Shown piece after piece: positions 36,067 to 62,679 of a stretch of DNA of 64,000 nucleotides; positions within the stretch are counted from its first letter, which is position 1; each line of letters starts with the position of its first letter. Made by a program: the position numbers and the translations under genes. Origin of the DNA: Apostichopus japonicus (taxonomy: Eukaryota > Echinodermata > Holothuroidea > Aspidochirotida > Stichopodidae); assembly GCF_037975245.1 (NCBI RefSeq), contig NC_092574.1:5758713-5822712 (forward strand). Reading direction: 5' to 3'. The notes below the pieces were generated by a model. The model was not told where the DNA came from. It worked only from the letters and a program-made list of their open reading frames with translations, and did not search any database.

Positions 36067-36435
36067 CAATCACACGAAACAGGAGAAAACATTAAAACAT
36101 TTATTCCATGCTGCATAATATTCACTAAATATCAATATATGTAGTCGTAACACCGTCTTCTTAAACATTTCTCCTCGGGTAAGAGTAAGTGAAAGCATCC
36201 TCTCTGAGCTTGTATGTATATACGTGATTCTCTATCACTTGAAAACCTTTATTCTCCCCAGTTTTTGTTTATTTTGTTGTAAGAACCTCTTTTATACATT
36301 TTCTCATCGATTCTGTTTTTTTTTTGTATATTATTTAATACCCCTTTGCAACTAAATATATCTCTCTTGACCCTACCGAAACAGTAATACATTTTACTGG
36401 AAAAGGCAACAATACCATCACCTTGCTATTCTACC

Positions 36436-36795
36436 TTAAATGCATTGAAGACTCGCCCCAAACCGCCATCTGAAAAAGTTAACTTTCTGTTGCTTGCAAG
36501 TGAAGTTTTTTTCTCGTCGCAACAAAATGCAGACAGTAATGAAACGTGATACCTTGTTATCTTTTATCTAGACCTGAGATGTCCTCGCTGCTATATGTAC
36601 ACTGTGTTGTGGGTATTGACCGTAGCTGTATGTACTGACTGTACACTAGTGTCTAATTACCGACGGTAGCAAGCTGTTTCTGTATTTTCTGGGATCGATG
36701 GTGGTGTCTAACACTTCTGTTACACCTCATTCTAAACTAGGTCAGATTACCGGCATCAGACGTTTCTTTGTGCTCGAGTCTTCCGTCCCTTCAAA
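36436..36795 (-). mobile_element. TTTAAAG..TGAAGACTC MITE, copy 2 (inverted)
   Basis: It matches copy 1 in reverse complement along its whole length. It starts TTAAATGCATTGAAGACTCG and ends GAGTCTTCCGTCCCTTCAAA. The interior landmark AAGTTAACTTTCTGTTGCTT is present. Confidence 0.85.
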
Positions 36796-36799
36796 CAAT

Positions 36800-37880
36800 A
36801 GAGGGGTTCGTTTATCAAACATTTTGTTTTATTCAGTATCATCATGTGGAAACCAGAAATGTTTTTCGTTGCGAAATGTTTCATTCATGTTCGGTTTCAA
36901 AATCTCCTCTATAGACTGTTACCAGTGATGGAAATATCCGCCGAATCAGTGTCCATTTCCACGTACTCCAATTTACTTATATAATAAAATATAGAGAGAA
37001 AGTCGTAATAAAACTCCAACATGTGTAATTTGGCATACTGGTAGACAAATAAGTCATTTGAGTTGGAAGATCCATCTAATTAATACTACTTTTGGCTTAG
37101 TACTACTTCGTAGCAATCATCAAAGATCAAATTTAAATCTCGAAAAGCAGGTGAGATCAAAGAGGCTCTCTGACAACTTTTGAGCCAGATATACCAACTT
37201 CGTACTTTCCGGCTGTGATCACACTGAACTTAAATTAAGGGGAGGGGGCAAATGGTGCCTTTAGGCCACACATGGTGTTCATCTGACACTTAATGACTCC
37301 TCTCTTGCTTTTCCTGGTAACAATTTTCATAGTCGATTTATCATTTAATCGCAGTACCAGCCATTTAAATAAGTAAGGTCCACTTTGTCGCACCATCTTA
37401 ACACGTGACCATCTGGCAAAATGTACATAGACACAGTTCTGTTAGTCAGTATAAAGGGGACCTAAACCTCTAACATCTAACACATAGTATCCACCACCAA
37501 TCCCACCACGGCCCGTATCAACCCAGCCACCCACCGCGTACATCAATCACCCCACTTCAACCACTAGCATAATAACAATTTTCCTGACATTGTGCGTCGT
37601 TTTGAGACTTAAAAGCTAGAGCTCTCCCCATTGGCTGAAACAAAGAAAATGTCATAAACCACGTTCTTACATGTGCCTTGAAAGGGATGGATAACCCAAC
37701 TGAATTGATATTGATAAGAAAACAAGTAGCTTCTTCCCCCCCCCCCCACCCCCTTGCGTGAAGAAAACTTTCCCAGACATATGTTGGGGAGGGTAGGTGG
37801 GTATAGGTCTCTACCGAAGTATAGTCATTTGCAGCTTCTGTACCAGTGGATAAACGTATCTCTTTAACATTCTTTTATCT
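36800..37880. other. Upstream flank of MFSD6-like gene 2, no gene recognised
   Basis: No exon or element could be supported. A 12-base C run lies at about 37737. The promoter of the next gene is expected within or upstream of this stretch, but no core element could be identified with confidence. Confidence 0.35.
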
Positions 37881-37917
37881 GTTTTAGTGGAGCAGCTAAC
37901 ATCGCGAATAAGGCAAG

Positions 37918-40900
37918 ATGGCACCTTTCAAAGTGAACGAGGCACTCCTACCTCTAAAATTGAGCTATTTGTTTTATTTCGCAGGTAGTAAATTCCGTTC
38001 CATTACTAAGTACCTTAAGTACTATAATACTATACACTCTGTGTTATATCATTGTTTTGCATGTGTTCTCCACGGGTCTGTGTGGAGGGGACTGCTTTAA
38101 TTGATTGGCTACAGTTATAACTACTGAACGGGTTAGCTGTTAACGAGGACACTCTAAAGCAACACCCGTTTCATATTTTATTTTTAAATCCACGGTAAAA
38201 GTAAGATTCAAGGGGGAATGAAAGCTATTTTATATTTAAATGTTCTTTGAATTCGTCAGTATTACTCTATTGAATTTTTGAGGGCATGCATTATACCCTG
38301 TTTATGGCGTCACCATTAAAACTTCACGTTTCCTGCATGGCTTGTAAGGTCCCCCCCCCCTGCACCGACTCCCCATTCCCTGAACAAACATTCTCATGTT
38401 AGTTATTGTAACGTCATACATTGTATCATTTTAATTTGACAGGATTGGCCTGCGTTTTCCCTTATCTTCCTGTCTACTTCGTCTCTCTTGGAGTCACAGT
38501 TTGGCAGGTCGGTATTTTGCGAGGCATTGATCCTATCCTCGCGCTTGCGTTCAGTCCAATATGGGGCGCATGCGCAGACAAATTCAGCAGACATCGCCTG
38601 GCCTTAAATGTCGGTATCGTCGGAACCGGTATCTGCTACTTCTCGTTCATGTTCGTACCTTACATAGCTCGGCCCTTTACAGAAACGACGGTAGTGGGTT
38701 CGTCTAATTGTACTTCAGACTTACCGTCACACGGCGAATATCCGACGTGTCGCGATGATCAAAACTTCGGTAGATACGGGATTGATGACGTCAATAATAC
38801 ATATTCATTTAAGTCGATGGAGTGTCTGGACATATGCACCACCGTATTGCCACCCCGAAGCGTTCAAACCATTGGTATTTGTACTAACGACTCGAGCAGA
38901 TGGAACTGCGCCACTTGTAATGTCGATGAAGAATCAACTAATGCTACAGATCCAAAATTACAACATCTGAAAATCATGGCCTGTTTGTCACCTACCAACG
39001 GGGATTGGTTTCCGGAGCAGAATTTGCAGTCTGGGGAAGGTTCCAACATCGGTGTCCATCTCAAGGAGATAGGGTGTTTAGAACAATTAGTTTGTTGTCA
39101 GTGTGAATTGAAACACGTCATGAAGACGGAAACAAGCTCCCGTGCCATCTTTTTTATTTTATTCGTTCTGGTGTTTGCAAGTAATTCGTTCGATTGTAAC
39201 GTTTTATCCTTCGTCGACGCAACTATCATGGATCTCTTGGGAGAGAGAGAAGACCGATACGGAAAGCAGCGGGTTTGGGGTGCTGTGGGATGGGGTTGCG
39301 TATCATTTCTAGGAGGTCTCGCAGTTGATGTTATCACGAAGGCTACTCACTCGTCAGAACTGAGATATGAACCCCTCTTTATCATCTTTGCGGCTGCAAT
39401 GTTGTTGATGCTCTTGACTTCATGTTACATCCATTTCCCTGAACATCAACAACCTCGAAACTTGACTAAGGATCTTCTCCGTGTTTCTCTACAACCGAGA
39501 GTAATGGTGTTTATTCTGGTGGTTGCTGTTCAAGGGGCTTCACTAGGAATGTCCTATTCGTTTGTGATGATCTACTGGCAGACGGAGCTCGGGGCATCAA
39601 TCACTCTGCTAGGGTTGTCGATGCTGGTCACGACGATCGCGGAGATGCCGATACTCTATTGCTCCGGCTCGATCATCTCAAAAATCCGTTACCAAGGCGT
39701 CGTCTATTTGACCCTCCTCGCCTATGCTATAAGGTTCATCCTTTACGCCATCATACGAAACCCTTGGGCGGTACTCCCGGTCCAACTCCTTAACGGTATC
39801 ACCTTTGGAATTGGTTGGCCAGGGTTTACGATGTATGCGAACCAAATTGCCCCAGTTGGTATGTCTGCAACGTTACAGTCCATCAAATCAAGCTCACATT
39901 TCGGAATCGGTAAGATCAAAGTGATCATAATACATCATTAGCTTTTGATTTTCAATAACATACAGTGTTAGTATATGGAACTGTCATAAATGCTTGTTTT
40001 TATATCCTTCAAAAGGCACAGAGCCTGGCTCGCCCCTCGGGGAAAAATTGTGGCATTGTCTTAATATGCAGCACTCGTTGAATCCCTTCGTGTAGGTACG
40101 GTATAGAATGAAGTAATGGCATCTCTGAAAATTGAATTAAATGCAGTATACCTTTGATAACGCGTAGTTGTTATTGCAGTCGGCATACCGTAGACTCGTA
40201 CCAACTATAGCAGCCCCAATCCTTTTGGGTCCTCTCCACCCCTTCGATCCCGGACAACAGTGTTCGAGATACATCATGGCTTTAGTATCCACTGTGCAAA
40301 CATAAGATGTACTTATGATGTGTCGAAACCATTGAAATTGATTTCTATGGTCGAACCTAACTATTGAAATGTTGATTGTATACCATATATTTTGATTTGT
40401 ATTTGTGAATATAGGATTCATACTCGGTAATTTTCTTGGAGGTTATATATACGATCAATTTGGACCTCGTGCCCTCTTTTTCGGCAATGCAGTAGTGTTA
40501 ATTGGGACTGGTGTAGTCTTCTTTCTCGTTGACACTGCGCTAAGGACCAGAGATCAGGACAATGAGATGAAAACAACAGCAGGTAAATTCTTCATTGAAG
40601 CTGCATCAATTTGCTTTTGAATTTTAATTAAAGAGATTAAGTTGCTAGGTTTTTATATAGCACGTATTAGCCATCAAACGTCATAGAAGCATTGGCCGCT
40701 TTATCGTTGTTATTCAACTTTACAAGAGGTATCTTGGGGTGAATCTGGATTGAATTAGGAGATGGTAAACCTTTTGGGCGAAAATTATCTTCAAGTTCAG
40801 GATCAACGGCGTACCAACGTCGATAATCCATCCGTCGGCCATTTTACAAAACATGTTCCCAAAACACTTGCTTACGAACTTTGATAATAATACACATGAC

Positions 40901-41203
40901 AGACTAATAGAAATGGTTTATGTCCCGATGTCTTTCTTGATACGGCCGCACCAATAAACCAGGAAGGTTTAACAGGTTACATAACCCCCTCCCACCTCCG
41001 AGACTGCTATCTAATCCCCAAAACCAATCAGATAATTTTGAGTTATAGATATATACGGTATATGTTTGAGTTTCCAAATCCTCGTCGCTCAATCATAAAC
41101 TTGTTATTGATTCTCGCCAGATAATCACAGAAACTCAATGAAATTGATGCCGATTTCATTGAAAGACGAAGATGAGAAGGCTGGAACAGAGGATGAGCTG
41201 TAG
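37918..41203 (+). CDS. MFSD6-like major facilitator transporter, gene 2 (4 coding exons, 594 aa)
   Basis: Coding exons: 37918-37984, 38443-39909, 40415-40582 and 41121-41203, all GT..AG and all introns phase 1. Every intron matches one in the gene at 8468. An acceptor-like CTGTTTTAG ends at 37887, so the first coding exon probably begins at 37888. The protein starts MAPFKVNEALLPLKLSYLFY. It has the first membrane segment (PYLPVYFVSLGV), the motif-A-like loop GACADKFSRHR, a Cys-rich loop with WNCATC and LVCCQCEL, the family mark YGKQRVWGAVGWG at about 295-307, and NGITFGIGWPGF. About 12 membrane segments are expected. The tail of exon 4 is short and acidic (ending TEDEL). It differs from gene 1 in the loop, in the tail and in base composition (balanced GC here). 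Substrate unknown. Confidence 0.9.
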
Positions 41204-41254
41204 GGAAGTCTCCTCATTATTTGCTTAACTCGGTAAAGAAGCGTACATAAAGAT

Positions 41255-41260
41255 AATAAA
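41255..41260 (+). terminator. Candidate polyadenylation signal for MFSD6-like gene 2
   Basis: Canonical AATAAA 52 bp after the stop codon. This spacing would give a very short 3' UTR, in contrast to gene 1. Confidence 0.5.
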
Positions 41261-44021
41261 CAATCTCAAAAATATGTATTCCAATATTGTATATAATCGT
41301 TGCATTATGATGGTTTTAAATGATTTTAATATTTTTAATGTTTGTAACGTTTATAACGTTTTTAACGTTTTTAATCTTTTTAATCTTTATAATCTTTACA
41401 ATGTTTTTAATGTTTTTACGCTTTATAAGAACTGCATGTTATTATTATTATATTATTATTGTTGTTATTGTTGTTGTTATTATTATAGCATACCGTACCT
41501 GTTTTCATATACAAATTAGTTGTTTTTCTTTTCCGAATGTAGTTGTATGGAATATATTGAACACTAACAAATGTTATGTATTTTCATCCAATGTGCCATT
41601 TAATTGAGGTGTATCTTGTTGAAGATACGTTGATACGATCGGCACGGGTCATATGTGTTTACATTTGGTTTTGAATGGCATATTATCGTCACGAGCCCTG
41701 CATTGCTTGGTTGATTATTTTACTTTTTTAGTTGTGCTTTTCACGTGACATTATTTTTTTTGTATGTGTTGGTTTCGTCAATGTCATGTTGGTGGGATTA
41801 TTCCATCATGGATGTAGGTTGATGTTACCATCTTCAATTTTTGCCTTTGGTGTCGAGTGACGATACAAGTGGTTAAGCCGTCAAATACTATAGGTTTGCC
41901 TGGACGGTTAGTGATATTTTTGGAGTTATATCCATACGTTTTTGTACATGACTGAATTATATTCCAAGATTAAGACTTCACTTAAGTTTTCTGTGTTCCA
42001 CTCAGTGCGATCAAGAGATTATAGGACAGGAAGTCGCTGTTTACTACATTGTTATGGGATGAGGGTTTATTTATTGACTCACATTGTGTTAGATTGAAGC
42101 GTGAATGAACTTGTGCCAAACTCACAAAAAAAAAAGTCAGTTTAGGTACCGTATTTCGCCGACGAAGTTTGGATATATCATGTTTTAAGAGAAAGATCTA
42201 TGTATTTCCATATTTTTATTTCCATATTTGTATATGTATTTCCATATTTGTTTCAAAAAGTTATTATTACTGCTTTGATAAGGTTTTAAATGTGAGTTGT
42301 TATCTCACATGCATTTGTTAGACTTTTTGTAATTGTTCTTTCAATTGATTTATAGTTGATATTGCATTTACTTAGTGTACTAATTGGAAATTTGGTTTGC
42401 AAACGTGTGAGTGTGTGACCATGCTTGACCAATGAGGGACCTAGGCAATATATGACACATTCTATTGGTTATATTATAACCCTATATTATCCTTCAATTG
42501 ATTAAGCAATTGATCGTTCAGTCTATATTGAGCAGCCCTCGTCGATCACTTATAACGAGATAGAAACAGAGAAACTTAAAATTCGGTATTATCTCCCGCT
42601 ATCTGAGGTTCGCTTCAGTTAAATGAAAGTTACATGATGGCAAACATTGGAATTTGTGGTACAGAATGTTCAAAGGGTGTTTTTTTTTATGTGGATCAAC
42701 GTCATATGTCCCACTGGGCTTCGAAGTTTGTCCCCCGCCCCGGTCCCCACCACCTCTGCCCTTAAAGGTTCCTCTTCACACCCCTTTAACTTACCTTTCC
42801 ATGCCCCTTTCATTGCCACTTCCCTTTCCGAAGTTACCAATTACTCTACTTGCCCACCCTATACCGGGCGCACCTTACTGGGTCTACCCCTGATTACGTT
42901 GTGATAACACCATAGAAATTGAACTAAGAAGAAAACTAACACAGTGTATCGCAGTGTATTTAAGCAGTAACGCCTTGAAAAACGTGAGGGCGCTTTGCGT
43001 TGTACGGCAAAAAGCCAGATTATGTGTGCGTCTTCATACATACATTGTGCATTCGAGTTTGAAACTGAATTTGATTTTACCGGCTTTTTCGAAGAGTAGG
43101 TGTACTTTGCACAACAGAAACATGTTTTGGCGACCAGAGTGTTAAGTACTATACTCCTGACTTAAGAACCAACTTTTTTCGCCTCTAATGACTATAGTAA
43201 TTGGAGTGTTTTGTGCAACTTTTTTTGTTGTCTGGAAAGTGTCATTTCCGGTTTGTGACAGGCACATGGCAAACATTTTCTTGCTTGTATTATTTTAGTG
43301 CTCCTCTCAAATAGTTTCAAAGTTGTCCTTGAAAAATGCCGTGAAAAAGCAACCCTCCCTCCTCCCGACCCCTCCTCCCACCTCCCTCACACACACCTAC
43401 TTTTGTGTAGTACTTCAATATTAGTCTGTCCATGCAGTTCTCAGTTCAAAGTGTTGCAAAGTGAGTAGTAGCTTATTTTCCTTTAGTGGTAAATTGTTAG
43501 TGATAAGCCCAGAACATCATAACCGTCATCCCATGTTATTCTGGCATGTGGATCTATCGTTAGGGATACAGTTTTAAGTAAAATGAGGAGGTTATAATTT
43601 TTGTCATTAGGCTTTAGTCATATCGCATCCGAAAGGACAGCCGTAGTCGGTCTAAGGGCCTAGGCTAACTATATCCAGGGTCCAGTGAATAACAATACAG
43701 CAGCTAAGCAGACGACACTTGTAAAGTAATTATATTCCTATGTAATTGCTTATACTATCACTTCCTAAGAGTAACCTGTGAAACTACAGTCCACTGCCAC
43801 ATTTTTGACGATTTTGGCACCAAAATGCGGCACACGATATCAACATTTCGATTGATTTATGTCAACTTTATCACTTTAGTTATGTCAAAGATGTATAGTG
43901 TTTGAATAGCACGCCAGTACCTTCTTGGCGTACAAGCAAAGCGTCACAAGTAGGATGGGTGGCTTCAGTATATGTCGCATGACGTCTTTTTCCCTACTTC
44001 AATTTCTATGGGTAACACTTA
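41261..44021. other. Spacer between MFSD6-like gene 2 and AIFM1
   Basis: 41322-41432 is a low-complexity run of AACGTTTTTAA-like words. A plus-strand frame at 42954-43145 is Arg-rich and almost free of acidic residues, like a mitochondrial targeting peptide, but it has no early ATG. Its only ATG (43122) gives six residues before a poor donor site. It was not accepted as AIFM1 exon 1. Confidence 0.35.
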
Positions 44022-44547
44022 AGGTGGCATACCCCTATTAGAGTCTTTATTCATCCGCCCGAATGTTCTCCTTCAGGAAAAGTGCCAAAAAGCACTGCAG
44101 GTAGCATACGCCCATTACACACTATATCACAAAAGTAATGTAGTCTCTAAGTCAAGATAGAAGTTCTCACTAGCTAAACGCTGATCATCACCGGATAGCT
44201 GACGAGTTAGCCTTTCATGGCATCATCAATTTTCCGTATCATGACCGTGCAGATTTTTTGCTATCCGAGCCGGAAGTTTTCGCCACTTGTAACCAAACCT
44301 CTTTACTCAGTAGTAAACAATTTTCGTACGCTGCTCCTGGGAGGCCTAAAGGGGACTAACATTGCCGCAATTGACCCAATTTTTGCACCACATGTAGTTC
44401 CATTTATGCTCTTCAACATGCAAGCCACAAAAAGACAGATCATGATTGATAACAGGTCAAAAATGATGTTCTCCTGCTGCCATTTGGCACTTTTCCTGAG
44501 ATAGGAGAACATTCGGGCGGGTGGATATAGCCTCTTATATGCCACCT
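44022..44547. mobile_element. Inverted-repeat MITE with ends of about 75 bp
   Basis: The left end starts AGGTGGCATA, and the right end stops TATGCCACCT. Moving in, CCGCCCGAATGTTCTCCT and AGGAAAAGTGCC at the left are matched by GGCACTTTTCCT and AGGAGAACATTCGGGCGG at the right. The 95-aa plus-strand and 82-aa minus-strand frames inside are by-products. No clear target duplication. Confidence 0.75.
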
Positions 44548-46100
44548 GCAACAGTCATCTAGCATATATCCTTAGGTATAATACGAAGTTACTTTATGGT
44601 CAGCTACTGCTTCCATGTGTCGTCCGTGAAAAAAAAACCTTCCGTCATGTACCGAACCATTTTGAGGTCTGTGAGACCACTATCCCGACGTGCGACACGA
44701 CAGTCCCGTCATAAAAATGGTAATATAAGCTTAGCGTAGATTTGATTAGTCTGCTGATTTTTAATTCCGATTTTGTCGAGGTTATGTCAAAATTCGGTCA
44801 GCCTTGTTTTGCTAGCCTAACGTAACTATATACAGGACCTAGCCTAAGCTTGGTAATACTAACTAGGGCCTAGGCCTAGTTGTACTTGTACAAGTTGTAG
44901 CATTGGTAGGCTCATAATTAACGCACTTAAGGGTTTGATCAACGTTGTCTATCAAGGAAATGCTCCAAATCACTCAACTGTATGCGTTTTTCATATGTGT
45001 AGTTCCTCAGAAATGTAATGATCTCAAAATAGTTGTTGTTTTGTGCCTGCACAACATACAATTGAGCAGAATTTGACCACAAAATGTCTGTCATGTCAAG
45101 TTCTTTCATACCTCGAAATTGGCACTTTCGTCGATAAACTAACAGTAACTTTTGTGTAAGTATACATCCATTGATTCTGGATGATATATGCTACGCTCTG
45201 AGCCTCTAAGCTCAGACAGGTCAGGTCTCAGAGAGTAGTTGTATCAATGTTGAGCTTATTTTGGTTATTTTAGGTCCGAGTAAAGATTTCCAAATGGCAA
45301 AACTGTGTGCAAAACTGGGGAAGGGTGTTAATAGCTTTAAAAAAAACCACAATTTAATCAGCACATACCTGAAATGGATTCAAACTCTAGAAATATGTAA
45401 CTCTGCTTCACTGCAAAAAGTTTAGGTTGCCTGCTGTATCGGTGCTAGTAATATTTGAAGGTGCGTCAATTACGAAGGTACGTCAATTATAAAGCCTTTA
45501 CTATACTACTAGTAGTATCATTGGGAATGGGAGATTCTCAAAGCATCCTACGGCATTTGCCACACAACTTAAAAACTTACAGTATTAACTCATGCAATCG
45601 AAAAAGAACCCGTGTGGCAATTTCTAAATTGTACAACTGTCGAAAACGCAAATAAAGATGAGATTACCCGGCCTGGTCATAGAGTAAATACAGTACATTA
45701 GTATCACCACAGGGAATTCCCATAGTAGCTTAGGTATTCTGACTAATTAGGCTAGGCACCATGGGTGTTATTGCCCGGCAATACTATGTTGGCTAAAGTC
45801 CTTTAATAGTAAGTGCAAAAAGCTTGCATAGTACCTACAATATATAGTGCCCCATGTGCAATGTTTGGTGACCAGATTTATCAAAGTTTGTAATTAAGAT
45901 ACAGAATGTGCTAGCAAGAAGCCTATAAACTTAAGAAGAATGCACTGTATTAGTACTTAAAAGGAGATTTGATTTTCTGTATGCTTTCACTTCTGATTAT
46001 CTCATCTGATATCTTATTTGACATAAACAAGGATTTATTTAAGGGGGGTGCAAAATATCAAATAAGCAATTTTCTCTCACAATGAATTATTTTAATACAG
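44548..46100. other. Upstream flank or intron 1 of AIFM1, exon 1 not found
   Basis: The first readable AIFM1 exon begins at 46101 after an acceptor, so the start codon lies upstream, here or in the preceding spacer. An excellent donor GTAAGTAT lies near 45155, but all frames entering it in the required phase meet a stop at once. It could end a 5' UTR exon. Confidence 0.3.
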
Positions 46101-61001
<14,901 letters not shown>

Positions 61002-62125
61002 AGACCGAAGTCCAACGGAGAGAGGAGGGCATTGATTGAAATATCGTGATAACTTGCAATTAGTCGTGAGATGTGAAAGAGGAACAATGAAGAACCAAAT
61101 GAAAACTCATTCAATATTATAATAGACACAGACTCAGAGAGTGGATTCTTTATCGCATGATTTAAAATGTATTCCTAGGGATAAGGCTTGATGTGTCCAA
61201 ACAATTTTCATGTGAAAGTCCGAGCACATTCAATTCAGGGAGGGGGACCTTTCTGATGCATTCTTAATTAAGAAGCAGATGCACTGTGACTTCTGATTGG
61301 TCAGCCTGTCTCTGAAAGGATACCGGCACTGATGGTGTGAGGTTTTAATTTCTATCCAGGTGGGATCAAATGATTTCATTGATTCTACATTTGATAAGGG
61401 GAACCACATTTCACTACTTCTTTTTATAGATGGCTGTATGCTTCATATTTGCATATTCAACAGGCTTGGATTATCAACATACGTCCGTCATTTTGGTAGA
61501 CTAGTTGAATGTAACGAAGCCACAATGGTGCTTTATAATTCATACTAGAAACATGACAAGCTGATCATGTCATTGACAATGTTGGATTTAATAGGTGTTG
61601 GTCAGTTTGTCAAAGTGACCAGAAAACAAGCATCATCGTTTCATGTGAAAGACTTGGAAAGCAGACATTGTAATATTTAGGAGTCTTGTGTGAATCTGGA
61701 AAAAAGCCAAGTGGTCTGTGACTTGAAATTTAATTCTTTAGTGGGAATCTGTTGAACAGTTTACTTGTAATTGCAGAAGTATGTATTTCAATTTTTTGTT
61801 GAGCTAAGATGGTAGCTAAAAGATGTATCATGTGAATCAAAGCTGAAGTAATTTGGTCAGAAAAGAATCAGTTCAACTGACAATTATTACCAAAGAGCAT
61901 GTGTGTGATGATGACATCACAATAATTCTGAAAGACAGTTTCAGGGGACATATTCAGTTTATAAAGAAGAGAATTTATCAACAGTATTTGAAAGTGTGAA
62001 AAGAGGTATACAATGGAATGAAATTCCACTAAGAGCAAGAGAGGTAGAGACTTAAAATTCCTTGCTATGTTCTTAACACAAGACTGGGAAAGAAAAAATA
62101 AAATATTTGAGACATTACTATCAAA
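61002..62125 (+). other. Probable 3' UTR of AIFM1
   Basis: About 1.1 kb of repeat-free, AT-rich sequence follows the stop. A canonical AATAAA at 62097-62102 is the first strong polyadenylation signal. No conserved reading frame is seen. Confidence 0.5.
62097..62102 (+). terminator. Candidate AIFM1 polyadenylation signal
   Basis: AATAAA in an A-rich context, followed about 30 bp later by a T/G-rich stretch (GGTTTTCTTCTTGTG), the usual arrangement for cleavage and polyadenylation. Confidence 0.55.
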
Positions 62126-62303
62126 TTTGGTTTTCTTCTTGTGTTAAGATGACAGAACTCATTGTTAGGACTGCATTGTGGTTCTTTTTTGAATTTTTTT
62201 GAATTAGCATTTCACAAATATTTTGATCTATTTCTAACTAATGAACATATAAATTCCATACACAGTGGCTCCAACTATGTGACATTTTCTGATGTCCCTG
62301 CTA

Positions 62304-62675
62304 TTAAAGGGTGTGAAGACTCGCGCACAAAGAAATGTCTCATGCCAGTAATCTGACCTAGTTTCGAATGAGGTGTAACAGAAGTGTTAGACACCACCAT
62401 CGATCCCAGAGAATACACACACAGCTTGCTAAGGTCGGTAATTAGACACTAGTGTACAGTTAATACATAAAGCTATGGTCAATACCCACAACACAGTGTA
62501 CATAGCAGGCTAGCAGCGATGGGCATCTCAGGTCTAGATAAAAGATAACAAGGTATCACGTTTCATTGCTGTCTGCATTTTGTAGCGACAAGAAGGAAAC
62601 TTCACTTGCAAGCAACGGAAAGTTAACTTTTTCAGAGCGCGGCACGCGGTTTGGGGTGAGTCTTCAAGGATTTGT
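62304..62675 (+). mobile_element. TTTAAAG..TGAAGACTC MITE, copy 3
   Basis: It matches copy 1 in the same orientation. It begins TTAAAGGGTGTGAAGACTCG and its right end is GTGAGTCTTCAAGGATTTG, where the terminal TTTAAA has decayed. It has small insertions relative to copy 1 (CAGGCTAG, CACGCGG). Confidence 0.8.
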
Positions 62676-62679
62676 TCTC

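Noticed and set aside
43122..43140. ATG with MFWRPE as a possible AIFM1 first exon, phase 1 into 46101
   Set aside because: The only usable donor (GTTAAGT after GAGT) is poor, the peptide would be six residues with an acidic residue, and no targeting helix would form. Left as unproven.
43823..43900. ATG frame MRHTISTFRLIYVNF as an AIFM1 targeting peptide
   Set aside because: Charge pattern is suitable, but the phase-1 donor needed (GTGTTT) is weak and nothing else supports it.
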